A DNA stretch of 11,202 nt from Demequinaceae bacterium UBA4004 (GCA_002384765.1 DGBM01000072.1:1-11202); one strand, 5' to 3'. Positions 1 to 6,448 are shown, counted from the stretch's first letter. Notes: generated by a model from the sequence alone, not told the origin. Program-made: numbers and translations.

Positions 1-606
1 TGCCCCAGTGGGACCGAGCAGCGGCGCCGTCACGTCCGTGAGCACGGTGACGCCGCCAGGGGGCGGCGACATCAGGGCGGAGCGATCGACTCCGTGGAGA
101 AGCGCAAGCGCGCCCCCACCCCGCTTCACGGGCGTCCCGACGGCGTCGTGCAGTTGCAACCCCAGAGCCCCGAGCGCACCCGCTCCCCCGTCCGTCGAGG
201 CCGACCCGCCAAGCGTGATCACGAGCGCCGTCGCCCCCGCGTCGAGGGCCGCCGCAATGGTCTGCCCCAGCCCGCGCGTCGAGCTCCCGAGGGGGTCAAG
301 GCTTCGCATCATCGGCAGGCCACACATCTGCGCCAGTTCCACCACCGCAGTGCCGTCGGGAAGCATGAGCCACTCGCCGCGCGTGGGGCGGCCGTCGGGA
401 CCGTCGACCGGGAAGACGTCGTGTCGGCGCGCACCCGCCACGCATGCCTCGATCGCGTCCAGCGTGCCCTCGCCCCCGTCGGCCTGCGGCAGGAGCAGGA
501 GTTCGTCGCCGGGGCGAGCCGCGCGCCACCCGGCCGCGATGGACCGCGCGGCGGCGTCGGCCGAGAGGGACCCCTTGAACGAGTCCGGCGCGATCGCGAC
601 TCTCAT
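1..606 (-). CDS. Glycerate kinase, N-terminal part (partial at window edge)
   Basis: This is the N-terminal 202 residues of a glycerate kinase of the GarK/GlxK family, which phosphorylates D-glycerate with ATP in the cytoplasm and feeds glyoxylate- or serine-derived carbon into glycolysis. Seen directly: the family's opening IAPDSFKGSLSA (residues 5-16), the GGEGT motif (44-48), the glycine-rich GGSASTDGGAGALGALG (133-149) and LTDVTAPLLGPTGA (189-202) at the window edge. The family is usually about 370-390 residues, so the rest lies to the left. The start is the ATG at 604-606: an in-frame TAG lies three codons further upstream, so no longer start is possible. There is no Shine-Dalgarno sequence. 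Instead TAGACT lies exactly six bases before the ATG, as expected of a leaderless transcript. The gene is divergent from the holin-like gene and shows no functional link to it. Family assignment is firm; whether the product is the 2- or 3-phosphate cannot be read here. Confidence 0.93.
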   Translation of the reverse strand, partial: MRVAIAPDSFKGSLSADAAARSIAAGWRAARPGDELLLLPQADGGEGTLDAIEACVAGARRHDVFPVDGPDGRPTRGEWLMLPDGTAVVELAQMCGLPMMRSLDPLGSSTRGLGQTIAAALDAGATALVITLGGSASTDGGAGALGALGLQLHDAVGTPVKRGGGALALLHGVDRSALMSPPPGGVTVLTDVTAPLLGPTGA

Positions 607-612
607 CTTCGG

Positions 613-618
613 AGTCTA
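613..618 (-). promoter_or_regulatory. Probable -10 element of a leaderless promoter for glycerate kinase
   Basis: Reading the minus strand, TAGACT fits the actinobacterial -10 consensus TANNNT and is followed by exactly six bases and then the ATG at 606. This places the expected transcription start on the A of the start codon. No purine-rich ribosome binding site precedes the ATG, which agrees with leaderless translation. No convincing -35 box is visible. The hexamer and its flanks (CCTAGACTC) recur in front of the gene that starts at 6426. Confidence 0.5.
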
Positions 619-752
619 GGACATCTGTCACCAATGCGCCCCGCGTCCGAACCGCACGTGATTCGCGGGACGGGTCCGCTCACAGGGCCTCATGCGTTTG
701 CGCAGAGGCCCCGATAAGCGATGTACTTGAGGCAACATCTCTAGGAGGCATG

Positions 753-1133
753 ATGAACACCGCCCGCTTTGGCAAGTACCTGGTGAACGCATTGGTGGCG
801 GCTGTCGCTGGCCAGGCCGTGGGGATCATGCGCACCGAGATCGACGACGCCAAGACCGAGATGGTGCAGAAGGCCAAGGGCATCGGCATCGGCGTGGGCC
901 TGGTGGCTGGCGCCGCGTCGTTCCTCTTCTTCGCCACGGGCACGTTCCTCGTGGCCGCCGTACTGGGCCTGGCAGAAGTCTGGCCCGCCTGGCTCGCGGC
1001 GCTCGTGGTGGGCGGCGCACTGCTGCTCATCGGCGGACTCCTGGTCGCCATCGGCGCTGCGAAGATCAACAAGAATAAGGATCTCAAGCCCGAGCGCGCG
1101 ATCAAAAACCTGCGCCGCTACTTCGCCAGTTAG
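753..1133 (+). CDS. Phage-holin-family (actinobacterial Holin-X, DUF1469-like) membrane protein
   Basis: A 126-residue membrane protein of the Holin-X / DUF1469 type (Pfam Phage_holin_3_6), common as single chromosomal genes in actinobacteria; despite the name, no lytic role is established for most members. Visible architecture: an amphipathic N-terminal segment containing TEIDDAKTEMVQKAKG (residues 28-43), two hydrophobic helices at about 47-73 and 79-103 separated by the short loop AEVWP, and a basic cytoplasmic tail (KINKNKDLKPERAIKNLRR, 104-122). Two ATG codons lie in tandem at 750 and 753. The strong AGGAGG at 743-748 is one base from the first and four bases from the second, so the second is preferred. 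There are no other phage genes nearby, so this is not evidence of a prophage. Its stop codon overlaps that of the convergent EamA gene. Family call is good, function unknown. Confidence 0.8.
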   Translation: MNTARFGKYLVNALVAAVAGQAVGIMRTEIDDAKTEMVQKAKGIGIGVGLVAGAASFLFFATGTFLVAAVLGLAEVWPAWLAALVVGGALLLIGGLLVAIGAAKINKNKDLKPERAIKNLRRYFAS

Positions 1134-2095
1134 GCCACGTCCACGGACGGCGCCCCGGGCGGGGTTGCCGCAGGAGGCGGGGGTGGTTTCGGTGGGGTAC
1201 GGCCAGCGAGCCACACCCCGACGAACACGACGAGCGCGCCGATGGGTTCGTACCACTGAAGGGTCTCGCCCAGCACCGCAATGCCCAGGATGGTGGCGAC
1301 CACGGGCACCACGAACGTCACCGACGTGGCCGCAGTCGCGCCCGCGAGTTTCACGACCTTCCAGAACATGACATAGGCGAAGGATGTACCGATCACGCCG
1401 AGGGCGAGAACGCCCCACAGTGCCGGCCCCGTGGGCGAGAACGCGCCTTCGTCCGGCGCGCCCGAAAGCACGGCCACCGGCGCCAGCATGACGGCTGAGA
1501 GCCCGATCTGCGCCATCGACAGCGCCGCCGGGCCGGTGCTCACCCGCGTCAGGAGCATTCGTGACAACGTGCCGCCGATGCCGTAGAACGCGGTCGCGGT
1601 CAACATCAACACCGTGCCTCGCAGCGAGAACTCATGCACGTCCCACGCGCCCACCAGCACGGCGATTCCGGCAGCACCCACGAGAAGGCCCACCAACTGG
1701 GCACGGGTGGTCCGCTCCGCGGGAATGAGGAGTGCGACAAACAGGGCGGTCCACAGCGGCGTTGACGCGTTCAGCAGGCTGGCAAGGATCGAGGTGATTT
1801 CTTGCTCTGCCATGGGGATCAGCACCATCGGCACGCCAGACATAGCCACGCCGACCACGGCAATGGCGCCCACCTGCTTCCACGTGAAGTGTGGCCAGCG
1901 TCGGGAGAACGCCACCATGGCTACGAGTACCGCCGCCCCCACCAAAAGGCGGCCGAAACCGACCTGCGCGGGCGTGAAGGCCTCAAGGCCCATCTTGATG
2001 AAGAGGAACGACGACCCCCATCCCAACGCGGCCACCATCAACGATGGCAGCCACATCCGCAAGGGTGCGTGGTGTGCGGCCGGGGCCCCGCTCAT
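1130..2095 (-). CDS. EamA/DMT-family transporter
   Basis: A 321-residue inner-membrane protein of the drug/metabolite transporter superfamily with two EamA repeats (about residues 15-150 and 160-295), giving ten predicted helices. Typical signatures are WGSSFLFIKMGLEAFTPAQV near the N terminus and the closing GETLQWYEPIGALVVFVGVWLAG segment. Relatives export amino acids, metabolites or drugs; the substrate cannot be read from sequence. A proline-rich tail follows the last helix (PPKPPPPP...). The start is set by context: the ATG at 2093-2095 overlaps the TGA of ogt as ATGA, and GGGAGG lies about seven bases before it, so the two genes are probably translationally coupled. A longer reading frame opens at 2128 inside ogt but lacks this support. 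The stop codon overlaps that of the convergent holin-family gene by four bases, leaving no room for a separate terminator. Confidence 0.9.
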   Translation of the reverse strand: MSGAPAAHHAPLRMWLPSLMVAALGWGSSFLFIKMGLEAFTPAQVGFGRLLVGAAVLVAMVAFSRRWPHFTWKQVGAIAVVGVAMSGVPMVLIPMAEQEITSILASLLNASTPLWTALFVALLIPAERTTRAQLVGLLVGAAGIAVLVGAWDVHEFSLRGTVLMLTATAFYGIGGTLSRMLLTRVSTGPAALSMAQIGLSAVMLAPVAVLSGAPDEGAFSPTGPALWGVLALGVIGTSFAYVMFWKVVKLAGATAATSVTFVVPVVATILGIAVLGETLQWYEPIGALVVFVGVWLAGRTPPKPPPPPAATPPGAPSVDVA

Positions 2096-2700
2096 CGATT
2101 GCCTCCCGCGCGCCGTGCGGCGGTCCACTCCACGCCGACCGCGGGCGCGACATCGTCCGGGCGAGCCTCGCGCCCGGCGCGTAGCATCGCCGCGTCACCC
2201 CATCCCGCCTCGAAGGCGAGCAACGCGGCCTTGCTTCCCACGCCGTCGGGGCCGTACTGCCCCAACCTCCCACCCGAAGCGATCACGCGATGACACGGAA
2301 CGAACAGCGCGATGGCGTTGTGTCCGCAGGCCGTGCCCGCCGCCCGCATCGCCCGCGGACTGCCCGCCGCCGCGGCCACCTCTTGGTAGGACTGTGGCTG
2401 CCCGGGCACGATGCACCTGGTGGCTTCCCACACTTGCTGAAAGAAGGGGCCACCCTCTTGGCTTACCGGAACCGCGGCAATCGCGTCCCCATCGCCATCC
2501 AGCCACGCCTCGACGGCCTCCCTCACGTGCGGCACCCTACCCGCCGACCATCCGTGATCGAGGAGCTCGGCGGGCAACTGCGCCGCCACCTGAGCCTCCG
2601 GACGGAAGCCGGCGGCGCGCACCACGCCGTCCTCGCCAGCGAACACGCTGAGATCGCCGACGGGGGTCTCGAAGCGCGCGTGCGCCAGGGCTGCAGTCAT
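2092..2700 (-). CDS. ogt: Methylated-DNA--[protein]-cysteine S-methyltransferase
   Basis: A 202-residue suicide DNA repair protein that moves the alkyl group of O6-alkylguanine or O4-alkylthymine onto its own cysteine. Seen directly: the active-site motif PCHRV with Cys136, the DNA-binding domain from about residue 85 (FFQQVWEATRCIVPGQPQSY, continuing with QEVAAAAG), the probable tyrosine Y105 and arginine finger R119 (PRAMRAAG), and GGRLGQYGPDG after the active site. The N-terminal third is the variable Ogt/Ada-C ribonuclease-like domain. Compared with the usual NP before the active site, this protein has HNA (127-129) and an extra Cys125. A C-terminal extension of about 30 residues has no recognised motif. 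The ATG at 2700 has no Shine-Dalgarno but has TAATCT exactly six bases upstream, suggesting leaderless translation. It overlaps the EamA gene by four bases, so the pair forms an operon; whether the transporter takes part in alkylation resistance is speculation. Confidence 0.94.
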   Translation of the reverse strand: MTAALAHARFETPVGDLSVFAGEDGVVRAAGFRPEAQVAAQLPAELLDHGWSAGRVPHVREAVEAWLDGDGDAIAAVPVSQEGGPFFQQVWEATRCIVPGQPQSYQEVAAAAGSPRAMRAAGTACGHNAIALFVPCHRVIASGGRLGQYGPDGVGSKAALLAFEAGWGDAAMLRAGREARPDDVAPAVGVEWTAARRAGGNR

Positions 2701-2706
2701 GAGCCA

Positions 2707-2712
2707 AGATTA
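2707..2712 (-). promoter_or_regulatory. Probable -10 element of a leaderless promoter for ogt
   Basis: On the minus strand TAATCT (TANNNT consensus) is separated from the ogt ATG by exactly six bases (2701-2706), so the expected transcription start coincides with the start codon. No ribosome binding site is visible in front of ogt. No clear -35 box is seen. Confidence 0.5.
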
Positions 2713-2805
2713 CGGCCAAGATGAGAGCCCGACTGGGGGCCACGCGCGCTCCGGGTGGCACCGCTCGGCGGCGGACCTGGCCGCTGGTGCACTGCGGGCG
2801 TGGGA

Positions 2806-2836
2806 ACGGCCCCCATCCTTGCGGGACGGGGGCCGT
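2806..2836 (-). terminator. Terminator-like hairpin downstream of bldC
   Basis: A perfect 9-bp inverted repeat, ACGGCCCCC (2806-2814) and GGGGGCCGT (2828-2836), encloses a 13-base loop in which three further pairs (TCC with GGA) can form. It begins 15 bases beyond the bldC stop codon. There is no T-tract after the stem on the minus strand, as is common for actinobacterial intrinsic terminators. It probably ends bldC transcription and separates it from ogt. Confidence 0.65.
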
Positions 2837-2851
2837 GCTCGTGTGCGGATG

Positions 2852-3061
2852 TTAAGCGGAGTGGGCCTGATCCTGCGCCTCAGCGAGCAGGGTACGTACT
2901 TCTTGCTCGCGAAAGCGCCGGTGACCACCCAGGGTGCGGATCGAAGAAAGCTTGCCAACCTTGGCCCAACGGGTCACGGTCTTGGGGTCGACGCGGAAGA
3001 TTGCGGCAACCTCACTTGGCGTGAGCAGCTTCTCCGGGTCATGGAGAGTATCAGCCATCAT
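2852..3061 (-). CDS. bldC: BldC-type MerR-like DNA-binding developmental regulator
   Basis: A 69-residue one-domain DNA-binding protein of the BldC family. In Streptomyces BldC holds back the onset of development and binds direct repeats as head-to-tail multimers. The sequence LLTPSEVAAIFRVDPKTVTR (residues 12-31) is the helix-turn-helix, followed by WAKVGKLSSIRTLGGHRRFRE (wing and specificity loop). These match the Streptomyces protein almost residue for residue, as does the length of about 68. Choice of start: the frame is open to an ATG at 3109, but GAGGGA lies six bases before the ATG at 3059-3061 and the extra 16 residues are not a family feature. A second ATG follows directly at 3058 (68 residues) and is almost equally likely. 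The gene is divergent from the DUF3073 gene and is followed by a hairpin. In this non-filamentous-looking context the targets are unknown; a general transcription role is likely. Confidence 0.93.
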   Translation of the reverse strand: MMADTLHDPEKLLTPSEVAAIFRVDPKTVTRWAKVGKLSSIRTLGGHRRFREQEVRTLLAEAQDQAHSA

Positions 3062-3128
3062 TTTCATTCCCTCAGTAGTGCCGGGTGCCCTGCGGGCCTC
3101 GTACCCCATGAGACTCCCGACTCGTACG

Positions 3129-3134
3129 ATTATG
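3129..3134 (-). promoter_or_regulatory. Possible -10 element of the bldC promoter
   Basis: On the minus strand the hexamer CATAAT differs from TATAAT in one base. It would give a start near 3122 and a leader of about 60 bases ahead of the GAGGGA ribosome binding site. No TTGACA-like -35 is present. Instead the palindrome TTCCGGAA (3141-3148) sits in the spacer position, which could be a regulator site or chance. Confidence 0.35.
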
Positions 3135-3205
3135 ACGCGGTTCCGGAAAGATTTCCCATTTTGGCGGGTTTGTCCAGAGATTCGCGAGTGGTCGAACGAA
3201 GGTTG

Positions 3206-3211
3206 TAGAGT
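3206..3211 (+). promoter_or_regulatory. Possible -10 element for the DUF3073 gene
   Basis: TAGAGT fits the TANNNT pattern and would give a transcription start near 3218 and a leader of about 62 bases before the DUF3073 start. No good -35 hexamer lies 16-18 bases upstream. A partial LexA-box-like palindrome (3192-3207) overlaps it. Confidence 0.3.
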
Positions 3212-3279
3212 ATCCGCAGGACTCGAAGCGGAGGACCGCAGTTTTGCGTGTCCTCAGTAGTCAGAAGGGACGGGCGAAC

Positions 3280-3453
3280 ATGGGGCGCGGCCGTCAAAAG
3301 GCAAAAGACGCGAAGATAGCGCGTCAGCTCAAGTACACCGACCACAGCAGCGATCTGCGCGAGTTGGAACGAGAGCTCATTGGTCACTCCAGCGTGCCTG
3401 CGCAACAGTCGGAGGACGACGGTCCCGACCGCCGGGCCGACGACGACGACTAG
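3280..3453 (+). CDS. DUF3073 family protein
   Basis: A 57-residue cytoplasmic protein of the actinobacterial DUF3073 family, function unknown. The family hallmark MGRGRQKAKDAKIARQLKY (residues 1-19) is strongly basic and suggests nucleic-acid or ribosome contact, though that is inference. It is followed by a charged stretch, DLRELERELIG (25-35), and a highly acidic tail that ends in DDDD. The start at 3280 is favoured because AAGGGA lies about nine bases upstream and the family begins with MGRG; an upstream in-frame start at 3244 would add 12 residues with no family support. The gene lies between bldC (divergent) and purM (convergent), as in other actinobacteria, where DUF3073 tracks the purF-purM region. 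Only 48 bases separate it from the purM stop codon, and I see no strong terminator there. Confidence 0.88.
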   Translation: MGRGRQKAKDAKIARQLKYTDHSSDLRELERELIGHSSVPAQQSEDDGPDRRADDDD

Positions 3454-3501
3454 ACCCGATTCCGTAGCGCCAGCAGTCGGCTCACGTTGTCGGCGCACCC
3501 A

Positions 3502-4608
3502 CTAGACGCGGTAGGCGCCGCCGAGATACACGGCGCCGCCCTGGACGCCCTTGGCTCCTCGCACGACATCCGCCGACGCCGCGCGCCCATCGTCCGCCGT
3601 GACCCTTCCCAGTTCCCATGCCGGGACGCCCGCCGCGGTCGAAGCCGCCATCACCGCGTCGGCATCGGACTCGGACACCACGGCCACCATGCCGACGCCC
3701 ATATTGAGGGTCGACTCGAGATCGTGCATGGGAACGTTGCCCGCGCCGGCCACCGCATCGAAGATCGCCGGAAGTTGCCACGCGTCGCGCGCCACGGTGG
3801 CCGCGAGCCCCACGGGAATGATGCGTGCGAGGTTCGCCGCAAGCCCCCCGCCGGTGATGTGGGAGAAGGCATGGAGGCCCGGCACCGTGGCCGCGAGACT
3901 CACACACAACGTGGCGTAGATGCGCGTGGGCTCCAACAACTCCTCGCCCACGGTGCGGCCCAGATCGCTCACGTGGCGGTCGAGCGTCCAGCCCGCATGC
4001 GCCATGACGGACCGGACCAACGAGTACCCGTTCGAATGCAGCCCGGACGACGCCATGGCGACCACCACGTCCCCTGAGGCCACCTTGTCGGGGCCCAGCA
4101 GGGCGTCGGCCTCGACCACGCCGATGGCGGCCCCTGCGACGTCGTAGTCGTCGGGCGCCATCACTCCCGGGTGCTCGGCGGTCTCGCCCCCCACGAGCGC
4201 AGTGCCCGCCATCAAGCAGCCCTCGGCGATGCCGCGCACGATGTCGGCGATGCGCTCCGGCACCACCTTTCCGCACGCGATGTAGTCCGTCATGACGAGC
4301 GGCTTGGCGCCGCACACGACGATGTCATCCACGACCATGGCGACCAGGTCCTGGCCGATCGTGTCGTGGATGTCCATCGCGCGCGCGATGACGATCTTGG
4401 TGCCCACGCCATCGGTGGAGGAGGCGAGCAGCGGGCGGCGGTACTCCTTGAGCGCTGAAGCATCGAAGAGACCCGCGAACGCGCCGACTCCCCCCAGCAC
4501 CTCGGGGCCGTGCGTCTTGCCCACCGCCTCCTTCATCAACTCCACCGCGCGGTCCCCCGCGCGGGTGTCGACGCCAGCCGAGGCGTAGGTCATGGGGTCG
4601 GTGCTCAC
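3502..4608 (-). CDS. purM: Phosphoribosylformylglycinamidine cyclo-ligase (AIR synthetase)
   Basis: A 368-residue cytoplasmic enzyme that closes FGAM to 5-aminoimidazole ribonucleotide with ATP, step 5 of purine synthesis. The N-terminal AIRS domain holds STDGVGTK (64-71), the aspartates MVVDDIVVCGAKP (91-103) and LVGGETAEHPG (138-148). The C-terminal domain starts around SSGLHSNGYSLVR (187-199) and includes HITGGGLAANLARI (250-263). The length matches the family. The start is a GTG at 4606-4608 that overlaps the purF TGA as GTGA, with GAGGGGG seven bases upstream, so translation is probably coupled to purF. A downstream ATG at 4593 is a weaker alternative. It is the last gene of the operon that begins at 6426. 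It faces DUF3073 tail to tail. Confidence 0.97.
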   Translation of the reverse strand: MSTDPMTYASAGVDTRAGDRAVELMKEAVGKTHGPEVLGGVGAFAGLFDASALKEYRRPLLASSTDGVGTKIVIARAMDIHDTIGQDLVAMVVDDIVVCGAKPLVMTDYIACGKVVPERIADIVRGIAEGCLMAGTALVGGETAEHPGVMAPDDYDVAGAAIGVVEADALLGPDKVASGDVVVAMASSGLHSNGYSLVRSVMAHAGWTLDRHVSDLGRTVGEELLEPTRIYATLCVSLAATVPGLHAFSHITGGGLAANLARIIPVGLAATVARDAWQLPAIFDAVAGAGNVPMHDLESTLNMGVGMVAVVSESDADAVMAASTAAGVPAWELGRVTADDGRAASADVVRGAKGVQGGAVYLGGAYRV

Positions 4609-6080
4609 GTAGCGACCCCCTCGGGCTGACTAAGAAGCAGGTGACGTGCGTCCACGGGCGGCGCGATCGGATAGTTGCCGGTGAAGCAGGCGGTGCACAA
4701 GCGGGACTCGGCGACTTTCGTCGCCTCAAGCATGCCCTCGAGCGAGATGTGGCCCAGGGAGTCGGCGCCGATCTGATCGCGCACGTCGTCCATCGTCTTG
4801 CTCACGGCGACCAGTTCTTCGCGCGTGGGGAAGTCGATTCCGTAGAAGCACGGCCACTGAATGGGCGGCGACGAGATCCGCACGTGGACCTCCGCCGCGC
4901 CCGCTTCACGAAGCATCTTGACGATCGCCCGCTGGGTGTTTCCGCGCACGATCGAGTCGTCCACGACGATCAGCCGCTTACCCTCGATGACCTCGCGCAA
5001 GGGGTTGAGTTTGAGGCGGATTCCCAGCTGGCGGAGGGTTTGAGAGGGCTGGATAAACGTGCGGCCCACATACGTGTTCTTCACGAGGCCCTGGCCGAAC
5101 GGGATGCCCGATGCCTGGGCGTAGCCGACCGCGGCGGGGGTTCCCGATTCGGGGGTCGGGATGACCAGGTCCGCTTCGACGGGGAACTCGCGTGCCAGCT
5201 GCCGGCCCATCTCGAGACGCGCTGCGTGCACCGAGCGACCGGCGATCGTGGTGTCGGGGCGGGCCAGGTAGACGTATTCGAAGATGCAGCCCTTGGGGTC
5301 GGCGTCGGCGAATCGCTCGGAGTGAACTCCCTCGTCGTCGATGATGAGCAGCTCGCCCGGCTCGACTTCGCGGACCTGATGTGCTCCGACGATGTCCAGT
5401 GCCGCCGTCTCGGATGCAACCACCCAACCGCCGGAGGGCAGCTCGCCCAGCACGAGGGGGCGAACCCCTTGCGGGTCACGCGCCGCGTACAGGGCGTGCT
5501 CATCCATGAAGACAAAGGAGTATGCGCCGCGCAAGTACGGCAGCAGTTCCAAGGCGGTCTCGGCGAGCGTGTCCTGCGCGTCGTACCCCAACAGCGCGGT
5601 CACGATGGCCGTGTCGGTGCACTTGCCGCCCTTGAGATCCAGCCGCTTGGCCATGCCCTCCCGGCTGATCAGCAGGTCGATGAGCTCTTGGGTGTTCGTC
5701 AGGTTGCCGTTGTGGCCCAACGCCACTGTGCCGTGGGCGGTGGGGCCCAACGTCGGCTGGGCGTTCGCCCACGTCGAGGCGCCGGTGGTGGAGTAGCGCG
5801 CGTGGCCCACCGCAATGTGGCCCTGGAGTGCCTCCAGCGCGCCTTCATCAAACACCTGGGAGACCAGACCCATGTCCTTGAAGACAAGGATCTTGTGGCC
5901 GTCGGACGTGGCGATGCCCGCGGACTCCTGACCGCGGTGCTGTAGCGCGTAGAGGCCGAAGTACGTGAGCTTGGCGACCTCTTCGCCCGGCGCGTACACC
6001 CCGAACACGCCGCACGCGTCCTGAGGGCCCTTCTCGCCGGGCATCAGGTCATGATTGAGCCGTCCGTCACCGCGGGCCAT
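4605..6080 (-). CDS. purF: Amidophosphoribosyltransferase
   Basis: The committed enzyme of de novo purine synthesis: it transfers the glutamine amide to PRPP to give phosphoribosylamine. With the ATG at 6080 it has 491 residues. Seen directly: ACGVFGVYAPGEE, where Cys23 becomes the N-terminal nucleophile after removal of a 22-residue propeptide; glutaminase-domain motifs LYALQHRGQESAGIA (43-57), RYSTTGAS (95-102) and LGHNGNLTN (121-129); and the PRPP loop VVDDSIVRGNT (372-382). Cys265, Cys411, Cys462 and Cys465 are in the positions that bind a 4Fe-4S cluster in the Bacillus type, so this is the Fe-S, propeptide-processed class. The frame is open to a TTG at 6110 and an ATG at 6095, but actinobacterial homologues begin with M-x-RGDGRL, as here. 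The start lies inside the end of the preceding membrane-protein gene (14-base overlap), and purM overlaps its stop. Confidence 0.96.
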   Translation of the reverse strand: MARGDGRLNHDLMPGEKGPQDACGVFGVYAPGEEVAKLTYFGLYALQHRGQESAGIATSDGHKILVFKDMGLVSQVFDEGALEALQGHIAVGHARYSTTGASTWANAQPTLGPTAHGTVALGHNGNLTNTQELIDLLISREGMAKRLDLKGGKCTDTAIVTALLGYDAQDTLAETALELLPYLRGAYSFVFMDEHALYAARDPQGVRPLVLGELPSGGWVVASETAALDIVGAHQVREVEPGELLIIDDEGVHSERFADADPKGCIFEYVYLARPDTTIAGRSVHAARLEMGRQLAREFPVEADLVIPTPESGTPAAVGYAQASGIPFGQGLVKNTYVGRTFIQPSQTLRQLGIRLKLNPLREVIEGKRLIVVDDSIVRGNTQRAIVKMLREAGAAEVHVRISSPPIQWPCFYGIDFPTREELVAVSKTMDDVRDQIGADSLGHISLEGMLEATKVAESRLCTACFTGNYPIAPPVDARHLLLSQPEGVAT

Positions 6081-6426
6081 CGGCCGTCCATTCATCGTCG
6101 TGTGGCTCAAGGCTGGTCATCGTCTCGGCCTCGATCGCCGCGCGCTGGCGGTCTGCCGAACGCCCAGAAACGTATTCGATGATCGCGGCCTGCGCGCCCG
6201 TGATGAGGCCCCCCGCGAGCGCTCCCGCGAGGCCGACGAGCAGCATCCCCACGGCTCTGCCGACGCCGGTGCCGGCGGGAAGGATGGCTCCCAGGACAAG
6301 CCCCACGAGCAGGCCGATGCCAGCGCCCGTCAGGATGAAGCGCTCCGTCCGGGGCGCTCGCCGATAGGTTGCCGGAATGGCGCTGTCGCGCACGTTGTCC
6401 GGGGTGGGCTCAGTACCGTCGGTCAC
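6067..6426 (-). CDS. Small two-helix membrane protein of unknown function, first gene of the purF-purM operon
   Basis: I do not recognise a family. The 119-residue product has a polar N terminus with basic residues (TYRRAPRTER, 20-29), two glycine- and alanine-rich hydrophobic helices at about 30-52 and 57-82, and a charged C-terminal tail (SGRSADRQRAAIEAETMTSL, then an acidic end DDEW). Both termini would lie on the same side of the membrane, probably the cytoplasm. The glycine spacing in the helices resembles glycine-zipper-like packing, which is only an impression. The start is a GTG at 6424-6426; an in-frame TAG lies three codons upstream, so it cannot be longer. There is no Shine-Dalgarno sequence, but TAGACT lies exactly six bases before the GTG, suggesting a leaderless mRNA. 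The end overlaps purF by 14 bases, so it is very likely expressed with purF and purM. A purine-related role is inference from position only. Confidence 0.7.
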   Translation of the reverse strand: MTDGTEPTPDNVRDSAIPATYRRAPRTERFILTGAGIGLLVGLVLGAILPAGTGVGRAVGMLLVGLAGALAGGLITGAQAAIIEYVSGRSADRQRAAIEAETMTSLEPHDDEWTADGPR

Positions 6427-6432
6427 GGGACG

Positions 6433-6438
6433 AGTCTA
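6433..6438 (-). promoter_or_regulatory. Probable -10 element of a leaderless promoter for the purF-purM operon
   Basis: On the minus strand TAGACT precedes the GTG at 6426 by exactly six bases (6427-6432). This is the same hexamer at the same distance as in front of glycerate kinase, with a shared nonamer CCTAGACTC. Only 59 bases separate this operon from the upstream permease gene, and the place where a -35 box would lie (about 6456-6461) is inside the terminator-like hairpin at 6449-6479, so the promoter must work with little or no -35 sequence. Confidence 0.5.
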
Positions 6439-6448
6439 GGCGCTGACA

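Noticed and set aside
753..1133. Holin-family gene as a sign of a prophage
   Set aside because: No integrase, lysin, structural gene or attachment site is nearby. This family is widespread as isolated chromosomal genes in actinobacteria.
1614..2651. A 345-residue plus-strand open frame opposite the EamA and ogt genes
   Set aside because: The Arg/Pro-rich composition and complete overlap with two well-supported genes mark it as a frame shadow.
3062..3109. A 16-residue N-terminal extension of BldC
   Set aside because: The GAGGGA site is positioned for the ATG at 3061, and the shorter protein matches the family length.
3454..3501. A bidirectional terminator between DUF3073 and purM
   Set aside because: Only 5-bp arms, GCGCC and GGCGC, around about 20 bases can be found, too weak to call.
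4641..5945. A 434-residue open frame on the plus strand, antisense to purF
   Set aside because: It lies wholly opposite a certain purF, is rich in Arg, Gly, His and Val as expected of a GC-rich antisense frame, and has no recognisable domain or ribosome binding site.
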